From: Alphaproteobacteria bacterium
GTDB taxonomy: Bacteria > Pseudomonadota > Alphaproteobacteria > Paracaedibacterales > CAIULA01
DNA: 51,751 nucleotides
Assembly: GCA_026400645.1 (NCBI GenBank)
Contig: JAPLOP010000028.1
Coordinates: 1-51,751, forward strand
Direction of reading: 5' to 3'
Below are positions 1 to 8,625 of the stretch, one piece after another. Position 1 is the stretch's first letter, and each line of letters begins with the position of its first letter. Position numbers and translations under genes: made by a program. The notes below the pieces were generated by a model, which saw nothing but the letters and a program-made list of their open reading frames with translations, did no database searches and was not told the DNA's origin.

Positions 1-40
1 CATTAGGCGCTATCCCCAAGCTCCGCATCACCCAAGACTT

Positions 41-120
41 CCTCCCGTCATCCCGCGACTTGATCTCGGGATCCACAACGGAATACATAGATCCCGCGAT
101 CAAGTCGCGGGATGACGGGA
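41..120. repeat. Family A palindromic repeat, copy 1 (inside coding frame)
   Basis: Two perfect 22-base inverted arms lie at 44-65 and 98-119 (left arm begins CCCGTCATCCCGCGAC). A second, inner pair (CGGGATC at 67-73, GATCCCG at 90-96) lies between them. Related copies occur at 8431-8490 and 31036-31111. Here the element sits inside the open frame of the first gene and supplies residues of the form RDLI-G...DPA-K-RDD. The same peptide pattern is read from copy 2 in another gene. Confidence 0.9.
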
Positions 121-1508
121 TCATTCTTATAAACCGACAAGAAAAAGACGGGTATATCACTCGGATTTCTGAGGTATTTAGAGTTCAGAGACAGAGCTTA
201 GGCAACGCAAAAAAATATTTCACAGTCCTGTTATGGTCTTTGCTGATCCTATGTTTGGAAAACAAAGTTGTGTTGGGTAGTGGTCCTGGTCCTGCAACCA
301 ATCCCTGTCCCCCCGGGTACATAAATATACCGCTCGCTGGGACACATGGGCAGTGCGTTCCTGCGCCCGTTGCGCCTGTCCAAAGCCCTTCACTACAAAC
401 TCCGTCACGACTTGACGATGAACCGGGATACACACCCGATGGACCCCCGCCAGCAGGTAATGACTTCGCCGCTTCTGCCAAAAAGTTAGCCATTCTTTTG
501 CAAAGGTTCAAGGGTTTTCAACGTCAATCAACGCCATCTGATCGCCCCACGATCCGGTATATGCTGAGTGAACAAACAAACCAAGAACCCATCGTTATTA
601 AACCAAAGGATAGTAATTGGGGATTCTTTGTTGCGGGTCTGTTTTCCACCGGAAAAAACGAGAAAACAGATCTATCGCCCGCCAGTAAAGATTACCAGGA
701 GGGGATCCTGACCGGTGTTGAATGGCGTGATGCTGCGCAGGAAAATTTTATTAATCTGGCAATTGGGGGAACTCTTGGTGAATCTCATGAGCAAATTCAG
801 CCCAACAATATAATGAAGGGAAAAACCGCCCTATCCACGCTGTATTATAGCCACAGCTTTTGGAGGGAGGGGGAATTAAACACATATGGAACAGCATCGC
901 ATACTGTATCAAACGATCAACGTGTTGTGCCTAATCCGACAGGTAATTCTATGTATAGTCATGCTCGCCCCAAAACAGATCGCATTACAGTGGATCAGCA
1001 AATAGCCTATAAATTCAAATGGAAAGATGACACATCACATAAAACGATATTTTCAATAAAGCCTTATGCTGGCCTTGTTTGGGGCAATACAGCTCGACGT
1101 GCTTTTAAGGACCGTGATGGGGGCCCGAACGGATTTTCTCATGCACCCCTTGCTTACGATACCGTTGATGTGAACATGGGCTTGGGTATTCGTCGTCGGT
1201 GGATAACAGAAAACTGGACCCTAAAGGCAACGGGGGAAATGTCAATATCATTTAATTTAAATCGTCCGAAAATTAACGACATGGTGTTTGTAAATAGTTC
1301 CCCTGAGACGGGATTCTTAATCCAAGATCCGTCCCCCAGCCTGAAAACCCTGACGCCAAGTTTAAACATGAGCATGGCGCCCAAAGATGGAGCCTGGAAG
1401 CTTTGTCTGCAAATGGTAACACGATTGCAAGATCATCGGACATCGAATCTTGTGCTTTTGCGCCTTGTTGTGCCATTTGGGGCAGCAGCCCTTATGAATC
1501 CTGAATAG
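60..1508 (+). CDS. Exported beta-barrel / autotransporter-like outer-membrane protein, 5' end uncertain
   Basis: No enzyme motif is visible. A hydrophobic stretch (YFTVLLWSLLILCL, about residues 53-66) followed by a small-residue site looks like a signal peptide. A Pro/Gly-rich linker follows, then about 300 residues of alternating aromatic and polar strands ending in LVLLRLVVPF, as in autotransporter-type outer-membrane barrels. The only start codon inside the window is TTG at 60, which lies in palindromic repeat copy 1 and has no ribosome binding site. The frame is open back to the left edge with no stop, so the real start may lie outside the window. No ATG, GTG or TTG occurs in frame between 60 and 240. 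If the start is upstream, the palindrome is an in-frame insertion just before the signal peptide. It ends two bases before comEC. Confidence 0.6.
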   Translation: MISGSTTEYIDPAIKSRDDGIILINRQEKDGYITRISEVFRVQRQSLGNAKKYFTVLLWSLLILCLENKVVLGSGPGPATNPCPPGYINIPLAGTHGQCVPAPVAPVQSPSLQTPSRLDDEPGYTPDGPPPAGNDFAASAKKLAILLQRFKGFQRQSTPSDRPTIRYMLSEQTNQEPIVIKPKDSNWGFFVAGLFSTGKNEKTDLSPASKDYQEGILTGVEWRDAAQENFINLAIGGTLGESHEQIQPNNIMKGKTALSTLYYSHSFWREGELNTYGTASHTVSNDQRVVPNPTGNSMYSHARPKTDRITVDQQIAYKFKWKDDTSHKTIFSIKPYAGLVWGNTARRAFKDRDGGPNGFSHAPLAYDTVDVNMGLGIRRRWITENWTLKATGEMSISFNLNRPKINDMVFVNSSPETGFLIQDPSPSLKTLTPSLNMSMAPKDGAWKLCLQMVTRLQDHRTSNLVLLRLVVPFGAAALMNPE

Positions 1509-1510
1509 TT

Positions 1511-3601
1511 TTGTTTTCAAGCCAGGAGCATCGGTGGTTTCTGTGGTGGCCCATTGGCATGGGGCTGGGGATTTGGTTTTATTTCCAGCTCCCATTTGAA
1601 CCCCCGCTCAGGGAAACGCTTATCGTTATCTTTCCCTGCATAGTGATCTTGAGCGGTATCTGGTTTTTTCTAAGCATTCGTTGGTCCTTTGCGCCATTGT
1701 GGCGTTTCATTGTCGCTGGAATGATCAGTGTTTGTATTGGATTTTCGGCGATCGTTATTCGGACGCACAGACTAGCAACCCCGATGTTGGAACAACCAGC
1801 CAAGGGTGTAGTGCTTTCTGGCCTTGTGCGCGAAGTGGATCACCCCAATTCCCGTAACGGGGGAAAAAGACGGTTTGTTTTAACCAAGCTAACATATGAA
1901 AATCAGCCGGCAGGCCGCACCCCAACAGCCGTACGGTTAACTGCTTTGCCAAATTTATTCGATCAAAAGCCCGGTGATTATGTCCAATGCTTGGTTGATT
2001 TATTGCCGGTTCCACCACCCGTCAGTTTGTATGGATATGATGCCCAAATTCATTCCTACTTTGCCGGCGTCGGTGCTGTTGGACGCGTTAAAAACCAATG
2101 CCACCTTATCAAGGGCAAGACGGAAACATCCTTGCAAAAGTGGCGGTATCTTTTGACTAAGCAACTTCGAACGCGGATTCCTGGCACCGCTGGCGAAATT
2201 GCTGCGGCCCTTGTGACGGGGGATCGCTCAGGTATTCCATCATCCGTGCGCCAAGATTTCACCGATGCTGGGATTGCCCATATATTGGCGATTTCCGGGC
2301 TTCACATTAGCCTGATTGCCGGGTTTGTGTTTTTTATTGTCCGCCGTGGTTTGGTGCTAATCCCCCCGGTTGCGGAACGGTTTATGATTAAAAAATGGGC
2401 CGCGTGCGTGACAATTGTGGCCACAAGTATTTATTTGGCCATTTCGGGATTTGGGTTTCCAGCGCAGCGTGCATTTATTATGACGTGCCTTGTGATGCTG
2501 GGTGTTTTTATGGATCGTAACCCGTTGTCTATGCGATCGGTTGCCCTGGCCGCCACGTTTATTTTGTGTATTTTCCCCGAAAGCATTCTGTCGATTAGTT
2601 TTCAGTTATCATTCGCGGCCGTTGTGGCGCTGATCGCGGCCTATGAATCAGGGTGGCAGCCTTTGCGAAATTGGGTTGCGGCCGGTGGGTGGTACAGGCG
2701 CCCCATCGGGTATTCTGTTGGCGTTACGATCACAACCATTGTTGCGACGTTGGCGACCACGCCATTCGTGATGGCGACGTTCAATCGGTTGACGGCGCAG
2801 GCGATCATGGGGAATCTGTTGGCTATTCCATTGACAAGCCTATGGATTATGCCAGCTGCATTGTTTTCGGTTCTGTCATTGGGTTTTGGTGGGGCTGATT
2901 GGATGTTTGATATCTGGGGGCGTGGCATTCATTTTTTGGTGGCTGTATCGCACAGCGTCGCTGGATTGCCGGGGTCTGGTATCCTTGTGGCGTCTCCACC
3001 GCCCGGTTTTGTCGCCCTTATTTTGGGGGGTGGTTTGTGGATTTGCTTGTGGCAAAAATTAGGACGCTGGTTGGGGTTGGTGCCCATTGTTCTTGCGTTG
3101 CTCATTATAAATGTCGATCACCATCCCCACATTTATATGGCCGGGGACGGCAGCATCATGGCGTATCGATCACTTGGCAAATTGTATGCGTCATCATTAA
3201 AGGCAGGATATTTCTTTGCGCAACAATGGGTAAAGGAGCTTGGTCTTTCCAGGATTGAACCCTGGCCAAATCCGATCATCATTATTCCCATTAAGCCTGA
3301 TCAGAAAATCACCCTGGTTTCCAACCCCTATTATTGGAACAAGGATTATCCGGATTTGACTTTTAAAAGCACCATTCGTACGTGGTGCACAAAGGATGCA
3401 ATTGTTTTGGGCAATGGATACCTGTGGCGATATTGCCGCAAAAAAAATTTCACAAGTATATTAATCGATCGATTCACCCTCAAGCAAAAAGGGACGCAAT
3501 TTATCCGGGTCAAAGACGGGCTTGTCAGAGTCATAAACTTGGGGGAAACCTTAGGAAAGCGCCCCTGGAGAACGACTGCAGAAACCTTGACATTTAGATG
3601 A
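1511..3601 (+). CDS. comEC: ComEC/Rec2 family DNA-uptake membrane channel
   Basis: ComEC forms the inner-membrane channel that passes single-stranded DNA into the cytoplasm during natural transformation. The 696-residue protein opens with transmembrane helices and a DUF4131-like OB region (about 1-200). It then carries the diagnostic competence-domain segments ALVTGDRSGI (233-242) and HILAISGLHISL (257-268), followed by about eight more helices to residue 500. The C-terminal part is not a clear metallo-beta-lactamase domain, as is common in alphaproteobacterial ComEC. The start is TTG, two bases after the preceding stop. Whether the cell is competent cannot be judged, because no other com genes are in the window. 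Confidence 0.9.
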   Translation: MFSSQEHRWFLWWPIGMGLGIWFYFQLPFEPPLRETLIVIFPCIVILSGIWFFLSIRWSFAPLWRFIVAGMISVCIGFSAIVIRTHRLATPMLEQPAKGVVLSGLVREVDHPNSRNGGKRRFVLTKLTYENQPAGRTPTAVRLTALPNLFDQKPGDYVQCLVDLLPVPPPVSLYGYDAQIHSYFAGVGAVGRVKNQCHLIKGKTETSLQKWRYLLTKQLRTRIPGTAGEIAAALVTGDRSGIPSSVRQDFTDAGIAHILAISGLHISLIAGFVFFIVRRGLVLIPPVAERFMIKKWAACVTIVATSIYLAISGFGFPAQRAFIMTCLVMLGVFMDRNPLSMRSVALAATFILCIFPESILSISFQLSFAAVVALIAAYESGWQPLRNWVAAGGWYRRPIGYSVGVTITTIVATLATTPFVMATFNRLTAQAIMGNLLAIPLTSLWIMPAALFSVLSLGFGGADWMFDIWGRGIHFLVAVSHSVAGLPGSGILVASPPPGFVALILGGGLWICLWQKLGRWLGLVPIVLALLIINVDHHPHIYMAGDGSIMAYRSLGKLYASSLKAGYFFAQQWVKELGLSRIEPWPNPIIIIPIKPDQKITLVSNPYYWNKDYPDLTFKSTIRTWCTKDAIVLGNGYLWRYCRKKNFTSILIDRFTLKQKGTQFIRVKDGLVRVINLGETLGKRPWRTTAETLTFR

Positions 3602-3663
3602 TTATGTTCTCAAATCCTAGATAAGGGTATAGCAAGAATTTTTTTAGGGGGAAATCGTTTTTT

Positions 3664-4524
3664 ATGAGTATGCGTATGTTAAAAAATCTTTTATTAATGG
3701 GTTGTGTTGGGTCGTTTTCCTTTCCTGGATGGGCTATGGACTCGGACCACGTTTTTTCATTCTTTGATGCAGAAGAGCCAGAAATGCCAACACTAAAGAA
3801 AAAAGGATCCTCCCGTAGGCGTTACACCACTGATTCTGCCCCTGCCAAACCTTTAAAGACTGTCGCTTCTTTCCGGCACCTTAGCATGGCTGCGTCGGCC
3901 AGCGTTTCCCAGACAGTTAAAATTGAATCAGCCCGTGAAATTCAGCCCAAAGTCAAGATTACTCATTCTCCTATCTATTCGAGCTTTGATCTTAATCGGC
4001 CTAAGACCCCGTGTTGTTCGTTTGCCTCACTTGATCGTGGTATGCCAGACCAAGAGGCAGAGCAAAAAATACAATCAACAACCTCTCATGATAATGATTG
4101 GCATGACGACGATGTGTTTCCGTTTGAGCTTGAGCCCCCGCAGACCCCGCTTCCGCCACCGAGTACGGTGAGTGTGCTCAATCCGCCGTCAATTGAGAGC
4201 ACGGTATCGAATAATAGCCCGGACACAAACAACAGTCGCACGTCCAGTATATCAAGCGGCCAAACCGAAAATAGAAGAAGGTATTCTGATGCAAGTCGTA
4301 GCATGGCAAGCAGTAGCGAGAGCGATGATGAGCTAGGGCTTATCTCTTCCCGGGATCGAAGCCTAATCACGCCATCTCAATCAATCACAATACCCCCGAG
4401 TCGTCGACCTTCTTTGATATCCCAATTTTCAGGACTCAGTCAAAATTGCAGAAGCGGCTACCAGCCGGGAATAACAACCCCTTTAAATTCCTTATCAATA
4501 AAATCTTTTGTTTCTGGGCTTTGA
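3664..4524 (+). CDS. Exported serine-rich low-complexity protein
   Basis: I do not recognise a family. The protein starts with a clear signal peptide (MSMRMLKNLLLMGCVGSFSF, cleavage likely after GWA near residue 24). The remainder is polar, rich in Ser, Pro, Asn and Asp, with serine runs near residues 190-240, and is probably disordered. The start ATG is preceded by an AGGGGGA purine run 11 bases upstream. The last 67 bases overlap the 3' end of the convergent metQ gene, so the final 20 or so residues are antisense to MetQ. This suggests that the original stop was lost or that a rearrangement fused the two ends. An exported effector or surface protein is possible but unproven. Confidence 0.6.
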   Translation: MSMRMLKNLLLMGCVGSFSFPGWAMDSDHVFSFFDAEEPEMPTLKKKGSSRRRYTTDSAPAKPLKTVASFRHLSMAASASVSQTVKIESAREIQPKVKITHSPIYSSFDLNRPKTPCCSFASLDRGMPDQEAEQKIQSTTSHDNDWHDDDVFPFELEPPQTPLPPPSTVSVLNPPSIESTVSNNSPDTNNSRTSSISSGQTENRRRYSDASRSMASSSESDDELGLISSRDRSLITPSQSITIPPSRRPSLISQFSGLSQNCRSGYQPGITTPLNSLSIKSFVSGL

Positions 4525-5261
4525 TAAAGGGCGACAAACTTTTGAATTGTGGGGTTTTTTTCGTCCCCCTTTCGGACTGCAATAATGTTCATATAGGGGG
4601 AATTTCTGTCTTCGTTAAACAGGGTGCTTTTCGGGTTGATATTGGCTACAACAATCCAGTCCGTGTTAATCACGGCGGCATCTAAGTCATCTAATGACCT
4701 TGGAAGGTGAGGGGCCTCCAGTTCAACAATTTTGATGGATTTTGGGTTGTGATCGATGTCTAGGACACTGGGGTTGGTCGATGCTTTTAAGGTTATGACC
4801 CCCGCTTTTTGAAGCAACAGCAGCGCCCGACCTCCATTGGTTGGGTCGTTTGGAATACCAATCTTGCTGCCAACGCTTAACGTTCCCAGATCCTTGATCT
4901 TGTTTGAATAAATCCCCATGGGCATTAAAACGCTTTGGGCCAGGCTTTGGATTTTATATCCCCGGCTTTTGATTTGTTCATCTAAAAAGGGTTTGTGTTG
5001 ATAACAATTTACGTCAATCTCTCCCTGGTCCAGGGCTGCATTGGGCAACAGAAAATCATTAAATTCCACAACATCAATCGTCAGGCCATCTTTTTTGGCC
5101 ATTTTTGAAACGTGGTCCATGATGGTTGCATGTGGCCCCGCAACAACGCCGATACGCAATTTGTTTTCGTTTATCGTGGGGGCTTTCCCAGGGCTTTTCC
5201 AATTGAAAAACGCCACCAAAGCTACCGTGCATAATAAACCAAGGACCGCTATTTTTTTCAT
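4458..5261 (-). CDS. metQ: MetQ/NlpA family ABC substrate-binding protein
   Basis: This family binds D/L-methionine (or related ligands) for the MetNI importer. The 267-residue product has an N-terminal hydrophobic segment. It then shows typical family blocks: LRIGVVAGPHA, the NCYQHKPFLDEQ segment, IGIPNDPTNGGRALLLLQ, and a C-terminal KFVALYQSPETKDFI segment. The only N-terminal Cys (LGLLC) has Leu at -1, so a standard lipobox is missing and membrane anchoring is uncertain. I chose the second ATG because GGAAGAG precedes it; an ATG 15 bases upstream has no such signal. No metN or metI is in the window. The gene is divergent from a zinc-type ABC operon and its 3' end overlaps the serine-rich gene. 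Confidence 0.82.
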   Translation of the reverse strand: MKKIAVLGLLCTVALVAFFNWKSPGKAPTINENKLRIGVVAGPHATIMDHVSKMAKKDGLTIDVVEFNDFLLPNAALDQGEIDVNCYQHKPFLDEQIKSRGYKIQSLAQSVLMPMGIYSNKIKDLGTLSVGSKIGIPNDPTNGGRALLLLQKAGVITLKASTNPSVLDIDHNPKSIKIVELEAPHLPRSLDDLDAAVINTDWIVVANINPKSTLFNEDRNSPYMNIIAVRKGDEKNPTIQKFVALYQSPETKDFIDKEFKGVVIPGW

Positions 5262-5342
5262 CTCTTCCACTTTCATTTAGATTAGGTATATCATCATAAT
5301 GAATGCGTTGGCGAAGCGATAGATCAAAAGCAGAAAGCAGAC

Positions 5343-6029
5343 ATGATAAAACTTACAACTATTCGTCACATATATAATCAGCAGATTGCCCTGGACGATA
5401 TCTCTGTATCGTTTCCTGCGCGGTCCCTGACGGCAATCATTGGGCCGAACGGGGCAGGGAAAAGCACGCTTTTGAAAATAATGGCTGGGCTTTTGCTACC
5501 CTCAAAGGGAAAGGTTTCCATCAAACCCGAAAAGCGCGTCGCGTACTTGCCGCAGCATTCCAACATTGATCGTTCTTTTCCATTAAGCGTTTTGGATGTT
5601 GTCACCATGGGTTTGTGGCCAAAAATGGGCGTTCTAACGGGTGTTCCACTTGAAAAGAAACAGGATTTGCATCGGGCCCTGACAACGGTTGGGCTGGGTG
5701 GGTTCGAGGATCGCGCCTTAACGGCCCTGAGTGGGGGGCAATTTCAACGGCTTTTGTTTGCCCGGATGATAGTTCAGGATGCCGATATTTTACTGCTTGA
5801 TGAACCATTTGCTGCTGTCGACGAACCAACGACAAAGGATCTTTTGCATATGTTGACAGAATGGCACCGCCAGGGGAAAACAATTATTGCCGTGATGCAC
5901 AACCTGCATTTGGTTAAAAAGTTTTTCACGCGTACCATGATTTTGTCAAAGCGGGTTGTGGCATACGGGGAAACGTCTCGCATTCTGACGCCCGATAATC
6001 TGCTTAAATCCATGTTTGGGGGCGAATAA
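5343..6029 (+). CDS. znuC: Zinc/manganese-type ABC transporter ATPase (ZnuC-like)
   Basis: This is the ATP-hydrolysing subunit of an ABC-3 metal importer. Walker A (GPNGAGKST) lies near residues 34-42, followed by a Q-loop (YLPQHS), the signature LSGGQFQR, Walker B with catalytic Glu (ILLLDEPFAA) and an H-loop (AVMHN). At 228 residues it has the family's usual length. The permease gene starts five bases after its stop, so the two form an operon. Zn, Mn or Fe specificity cannot be read from the ATPase. The solute-binding component (ZnuA type) is absent from the window. Confidence 0.85.
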   Translation: MIKLTTIRHIYNQQIALDDISVSFPARSLTAIIGPNGAGKSTLLKIMAGLLLPSKGKVSIKPEKRVAYLPQHSNIDRSFPLSVLDVVTMGLWPKMGVLTGVPLEKKQDLHRALTTVGLGGFEDRALTALSGGQFQRLLFARMIVQDADILLLDEPFAAVDEPTTKDLLHMLTEWHRQGKTIIAVMHNLHLVKKFFTRTMILSKRVVAYGETSRILTPDNLLKSMFGGE

Positions 6030-6034
6030 GAGGT

Positions 6035-6892
6035 ATGGATTTATTTTCACTAGCCATTCAGCCATTTACTGATTATGTCTTTATGAAAAGGGCGTTGATT
6101 GCGTGCCTGGGGATTGCATTATCAAGTCCACCTGTTGGCGTTTTGCTTATCCACCGACGGATGAGTTTGATGGGCGAAGCCCTTTCGCACGGTATATTGC
6201 CGGGCATTGCCTTTGCGTATTTATTGTTTGGGATGTGGCTTCCGGGGTTGGCAGTGGGCGGCATTATTGCGGGTCTGATTGTCACGTTCCTGAGCAATAT
6301 GGTTGCGCGCAAAACTGTCCTGCCAGAGGATGCCAGCTTTAGCAGTTTTTATATCACAGCCCTGGCGTTGGGAGTGTTGGTTTTATCCATCGCGGGGGGC
6401 AACATGAATTTGATGCATCTTTTGTTTGGCAATGTGCTGGCCGTTGACAAGAGTTCGCTGGTTTTTATTGTAACTACATCGCTTTTAACAATTACGGCGT
6501 TGATCCTGCTTTATCATCCGTTGATTTATGATTGTTTCGATCCGCTTTTTATGAGATCTGTGGGCCTGCGTAGCGGGGCCTATAATGCGCTGTTTCTGGT
6601 GTTGATCGTTTGTAATTTGGTTGCCGGTTGTCAGGCTTTGGGGACATTGATGGCATTGGGGATTATGATGGTTCCGGCAAGCACCGCGAAATTATTATCC
6701 AAACGGTTTGTTCCCATGTTTATCCTGAGTATCATGATCGCTATGACAGCCAGTTATGGGGGGCTTTTGCTGTCTTACCATTTGAACTGGCCATCGGGCC
6801 CAACGATCGTCCTTGTTTGTGGCTTTTTTTATGGACTGGCTTTAGTGTATTCGCTTAAGAAGGTTGACGCCCATCATGCGTCCAAGGCCTAG
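6035..6892 (+). CDS. znuB: ABC-3 family metal transporter permease (ZnuB-like)
   Basis: This is the membrane subunit paired with the upstream ATPase. The 285-residue protein has about eight hydrophobic helices and typical ABC-3 blocks: the segment MSLMGEALSHGILPGIAFAY, where the ATPase is expected to dock, and the GTLMALGIMMVPASTA motif in the second half. It is translated five bases after the ATPase stop. Its last 51 bases overlap the 3' end of convergent murJ. The usual zur/znuA neighbours are missing, so the substrate (Zn2+, Mn2+ or Fe2+) is an inference from the family. Confidence 0.85.
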   Translation: MDLFSLAIQPFTDYVFMKRALIACLGIALSSPPVGVLLIHRRMSLMGEALSHGILPGIAFAYLLFGMWLPGLAVGGIIAGLIVTFLSNMVARKTVLPEDASFSSFYITALALGVLVLSIAGGNMNLMHLLFGNVLAVDKSSLVFIVTTSLLTITALILLYHPLIYDCFDPLFMRSVGLRSGAYNALFLVLIVCNLVAGCQALGTLMALGIMMVPASTAKLLSKRFVPMFILSIMIAMTASYGGLLLSYHLNWPSGPTIVLVCGFFYGLALVYSLKKVDAHHASKA

Positions 6893-8365
6893 ATAAAAGG
6901 CACCCCCTGCACTAACAAAGCCAAGGACACTTATAACCTCTAGAAACACAGAACCGTCTTTCGGCATAAAATTATTTTGTAAATACCATACAAAGGTGGC
7001 CATAGTGCAGGACACAAAAAGGATTTTTAACAGGGACAGCAAAAGGATTTTGTTAAACGAAAATTGTTGGCGATGTCTCAAGAAGCCCGCCAAAAGAACA
7101 ACGTTGATCCACGCGGAAATGGATGTTGCCAGGGCAAGGCCAACATGCGCCCAATAACGCATCAAAATGAAATTCAGGACCAGATTGCATAGCACGGAAA
7201 CCAGCGCCGCTTTAACCGGGGTCACTGTATCCTCCATAGCGAAAAACGTCGTTGAAAAAACCTTGCCGGCCACGTACGCGGGCAGGCCAATCGCATAGGC
7301 TGCCAATGTGGGGCTAGTATTCGCAACATCCATCGCCGTAAATTGACCATGTCCATAAATAAGATGAATCAAGGGATCTGATAATACAATCAAACCAAGG
7401 GCCGCCGGCACAGTGAATTTCATGGCAAATTCAAGCGCCATGGACTGTGTTTCTCTTGCTTTCTCAAAATCTTTTTGGCGCCAATATCGCGACAACGGCG
7501 GCAGCAGGGCCGTTCCAATTGCAACCCCGAAAATCGATAAGGGTAACTGGTTCAGGCGATCTGCATAATACAAATACGAAACACTTCCGGTCGTCAGGAA
7601 CGATGCAAATATCGTATCGACCATGATGTTGATCTGCATCACGCCGGCACCAATCATTCCCGGGATCATCAATCTGATGACGCGACGCACATCGGGCGAT
7701 AACGATGGCCATTTCAGACTAAGGGCAAAATCAGCCCGTTTACAAAAATAATACAACCATGATGGTTGCAAAATTCCCGCCACAAAAACAGCGCCGGACA
7801 GAATAATACCAGGCTCCAGGGATAAATTTGGCGTCAAAAGAAGCCCAATGATCATGGTGATGTTTAGTAAAATTGGCGCAGCTGCTGCCGCTGCAAAACG
7901 ATCCAGGGAATTCAAAATCCCCGCCAACAAGGCCGACAATGAAATGAACAAAATATAGGGAAAGGTGATTCGTGTAAATTTTATGGCAAGGTCCAATCGT
8001 TCCGGAGTCGTTGCGAATCCGGGGGCCAGAACGGGCATTAATTGGGGGGTGAATACCAGAACAAACACAACAAAAAAGAATAAAAACCAGGCCATCACCG
8101 AAAATACGTCTGTGGCTAAGGTTTTAGCGGGGGCGGGTCCTTTTGTGGTCAGGCACCCTGCGAATTGGGGTACGAACGCGGCATTAAACGCCCCCTCGGC
8201 AAAGAAACGTCGAAAGAAATTGGGAAATTTAAACGCAACGATAAAGGCATCGGCAATCATCCCCGCGCCCAAAATGTGCGACATTAGGATCTCACGCACC
8301 AATCCCAGAATTCGGCTGAGGGCGGTATAGCCGCCAACCGTTGTTGCGGCACGGAAAAGATTCAC
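6842..8365 (-). CDS. murJ: MurJ lipid II flippase
   Basis: MurJ moves lipid II across the inner membrane for peptidoglycan synthesis. The 507-residue protein has about 14 hydrophobic helices and the MviN/MurJ opening block (FRAATTVGGYTALSRILGLV). It also shows ILGAGMIADAFIVAFKFPNFFRRFFAEGAF-like text around residues 36-65, with the conserved arginines of the central cavity. Length is normal. The upstream small gene ends 47 bases before its start. Its 3' end overlaps znuB by 51 bases in convergent orientation. Confidence 0.95.
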   Translation of the reverse strand: MNLFRAATTVGGYTALSRILGLVREILMSHILGAGMIADAFIVAFKFPNFFRRFFAEGAFNAAFVPQFAGCLTTKGPAPAKTLATDVFSVMAWFLFFFVVFVLVFTPQLMPVLAPGFATTPERLDLAIKFTRITFPYILFISLSALLAGILNSLDRFAAAAAAPILLNITMIIGLLLTPNLSLEPGIILSGAVFVAGILQPSWLYYFCKRADFALSLKWPSLSPDVRRVIRLMIPGMIGAGVMQINIMVDTIFASFLTTGSVSYLYYADRLNQLPLSIFGVAIGTALLPPLSRYWRQKDFEKARETQSMALEFAMKFTVPAALGLIVLSDPLIHLIYGHGQFTAMDVANTSPTLAAYAIGLPAYVAGKVFSTTFFAMEDTVTPVKAALVSVLCNLVLNFILMRYWAHVGLALATSISAWINVVLLAGFLRHRQQFSFNKILLLSLLKILFVSCTMATFVWYLQNNFMPKDGSVFLEVISVLGFVSAGGAFYLGLGRMMGVNLLKRIH

Positions 8366-8412
8366 TCTGTTATTCTTCCTTTTTGGCTCAAACTCACGAA
8401 AAACAATTTCAT

Positions 8413-8625
8413 CTAAAGAGCTCCCAAGTCCTCCCGTGGCTTGACCACGGGATCCATGGGCCCCGCGATCAAGTCGCGGGGTGACGGGAGAGAAGAATCT
8501 GCAGGGGATTCATCCCCCTTTGGTTCGGAGCGCATCTGTTGTTGCTGCTTTCGCTTAATCAAATTTTTGCGTAATGCTGCCACCAATCGGGCCTGTTTTG
8601 GAGTGTCTTTTGGATTTTTAGTCAT
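8413..8625 (-). CDS. Small basic protein with repeat-derived C-terminus
   Basis: This 70-residue protein begins with a Lys/Arg-rich helix (LVAALRKNLIKRKQQQQ, about residues 14-30). It resembles the short conserved alphaproteobacterial proteins that carry an R-AALR-NL-RRK pattern; its function is unknown. Its ATG lies inside the end of the upstream permease gene (8-base overlap), which implies translational coupling. Residues 46-65 are encoded by palindromic repeat copy 2 (8490 down to 8431), giving the peptide pattern LPSPRDLIAG...DP-VKPR. The element therefore replaced or extended the original C-terminus without breaking the frame. Confidence 0.6.
   Translation of the reverse strand: MTKNPKDTPKQARLVAALRKNLIKRKQQQQMRSEPKGDESPADSSLPSPRDLIAGPMDPVVKPREDLGAL
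8431..8490. repeat. Family A palindromic repeat, copy 2 (inside coding frame)
   Basis: The right arm (GATCAAGTCGCGGGGTGACGGG, in two parts across 8468-8489) matches the arms at 98-119 and 31090-31111. The left arm is about eight bases shorter than in the other copies (CCTCCCGTGGCTTGACC). The element forms the 3' end of the small gene on the minus strand. It is also open on the plus strand, where it reads GSMGPAIKSRGDG. Confidence 0.85.

Noticed and set aside
5240-5342. Zur or Fur box between metQ and the ABC-3 operon
   Set aside because: The region is AT-rich, but no convincing metal-regulator palindrome can be read.
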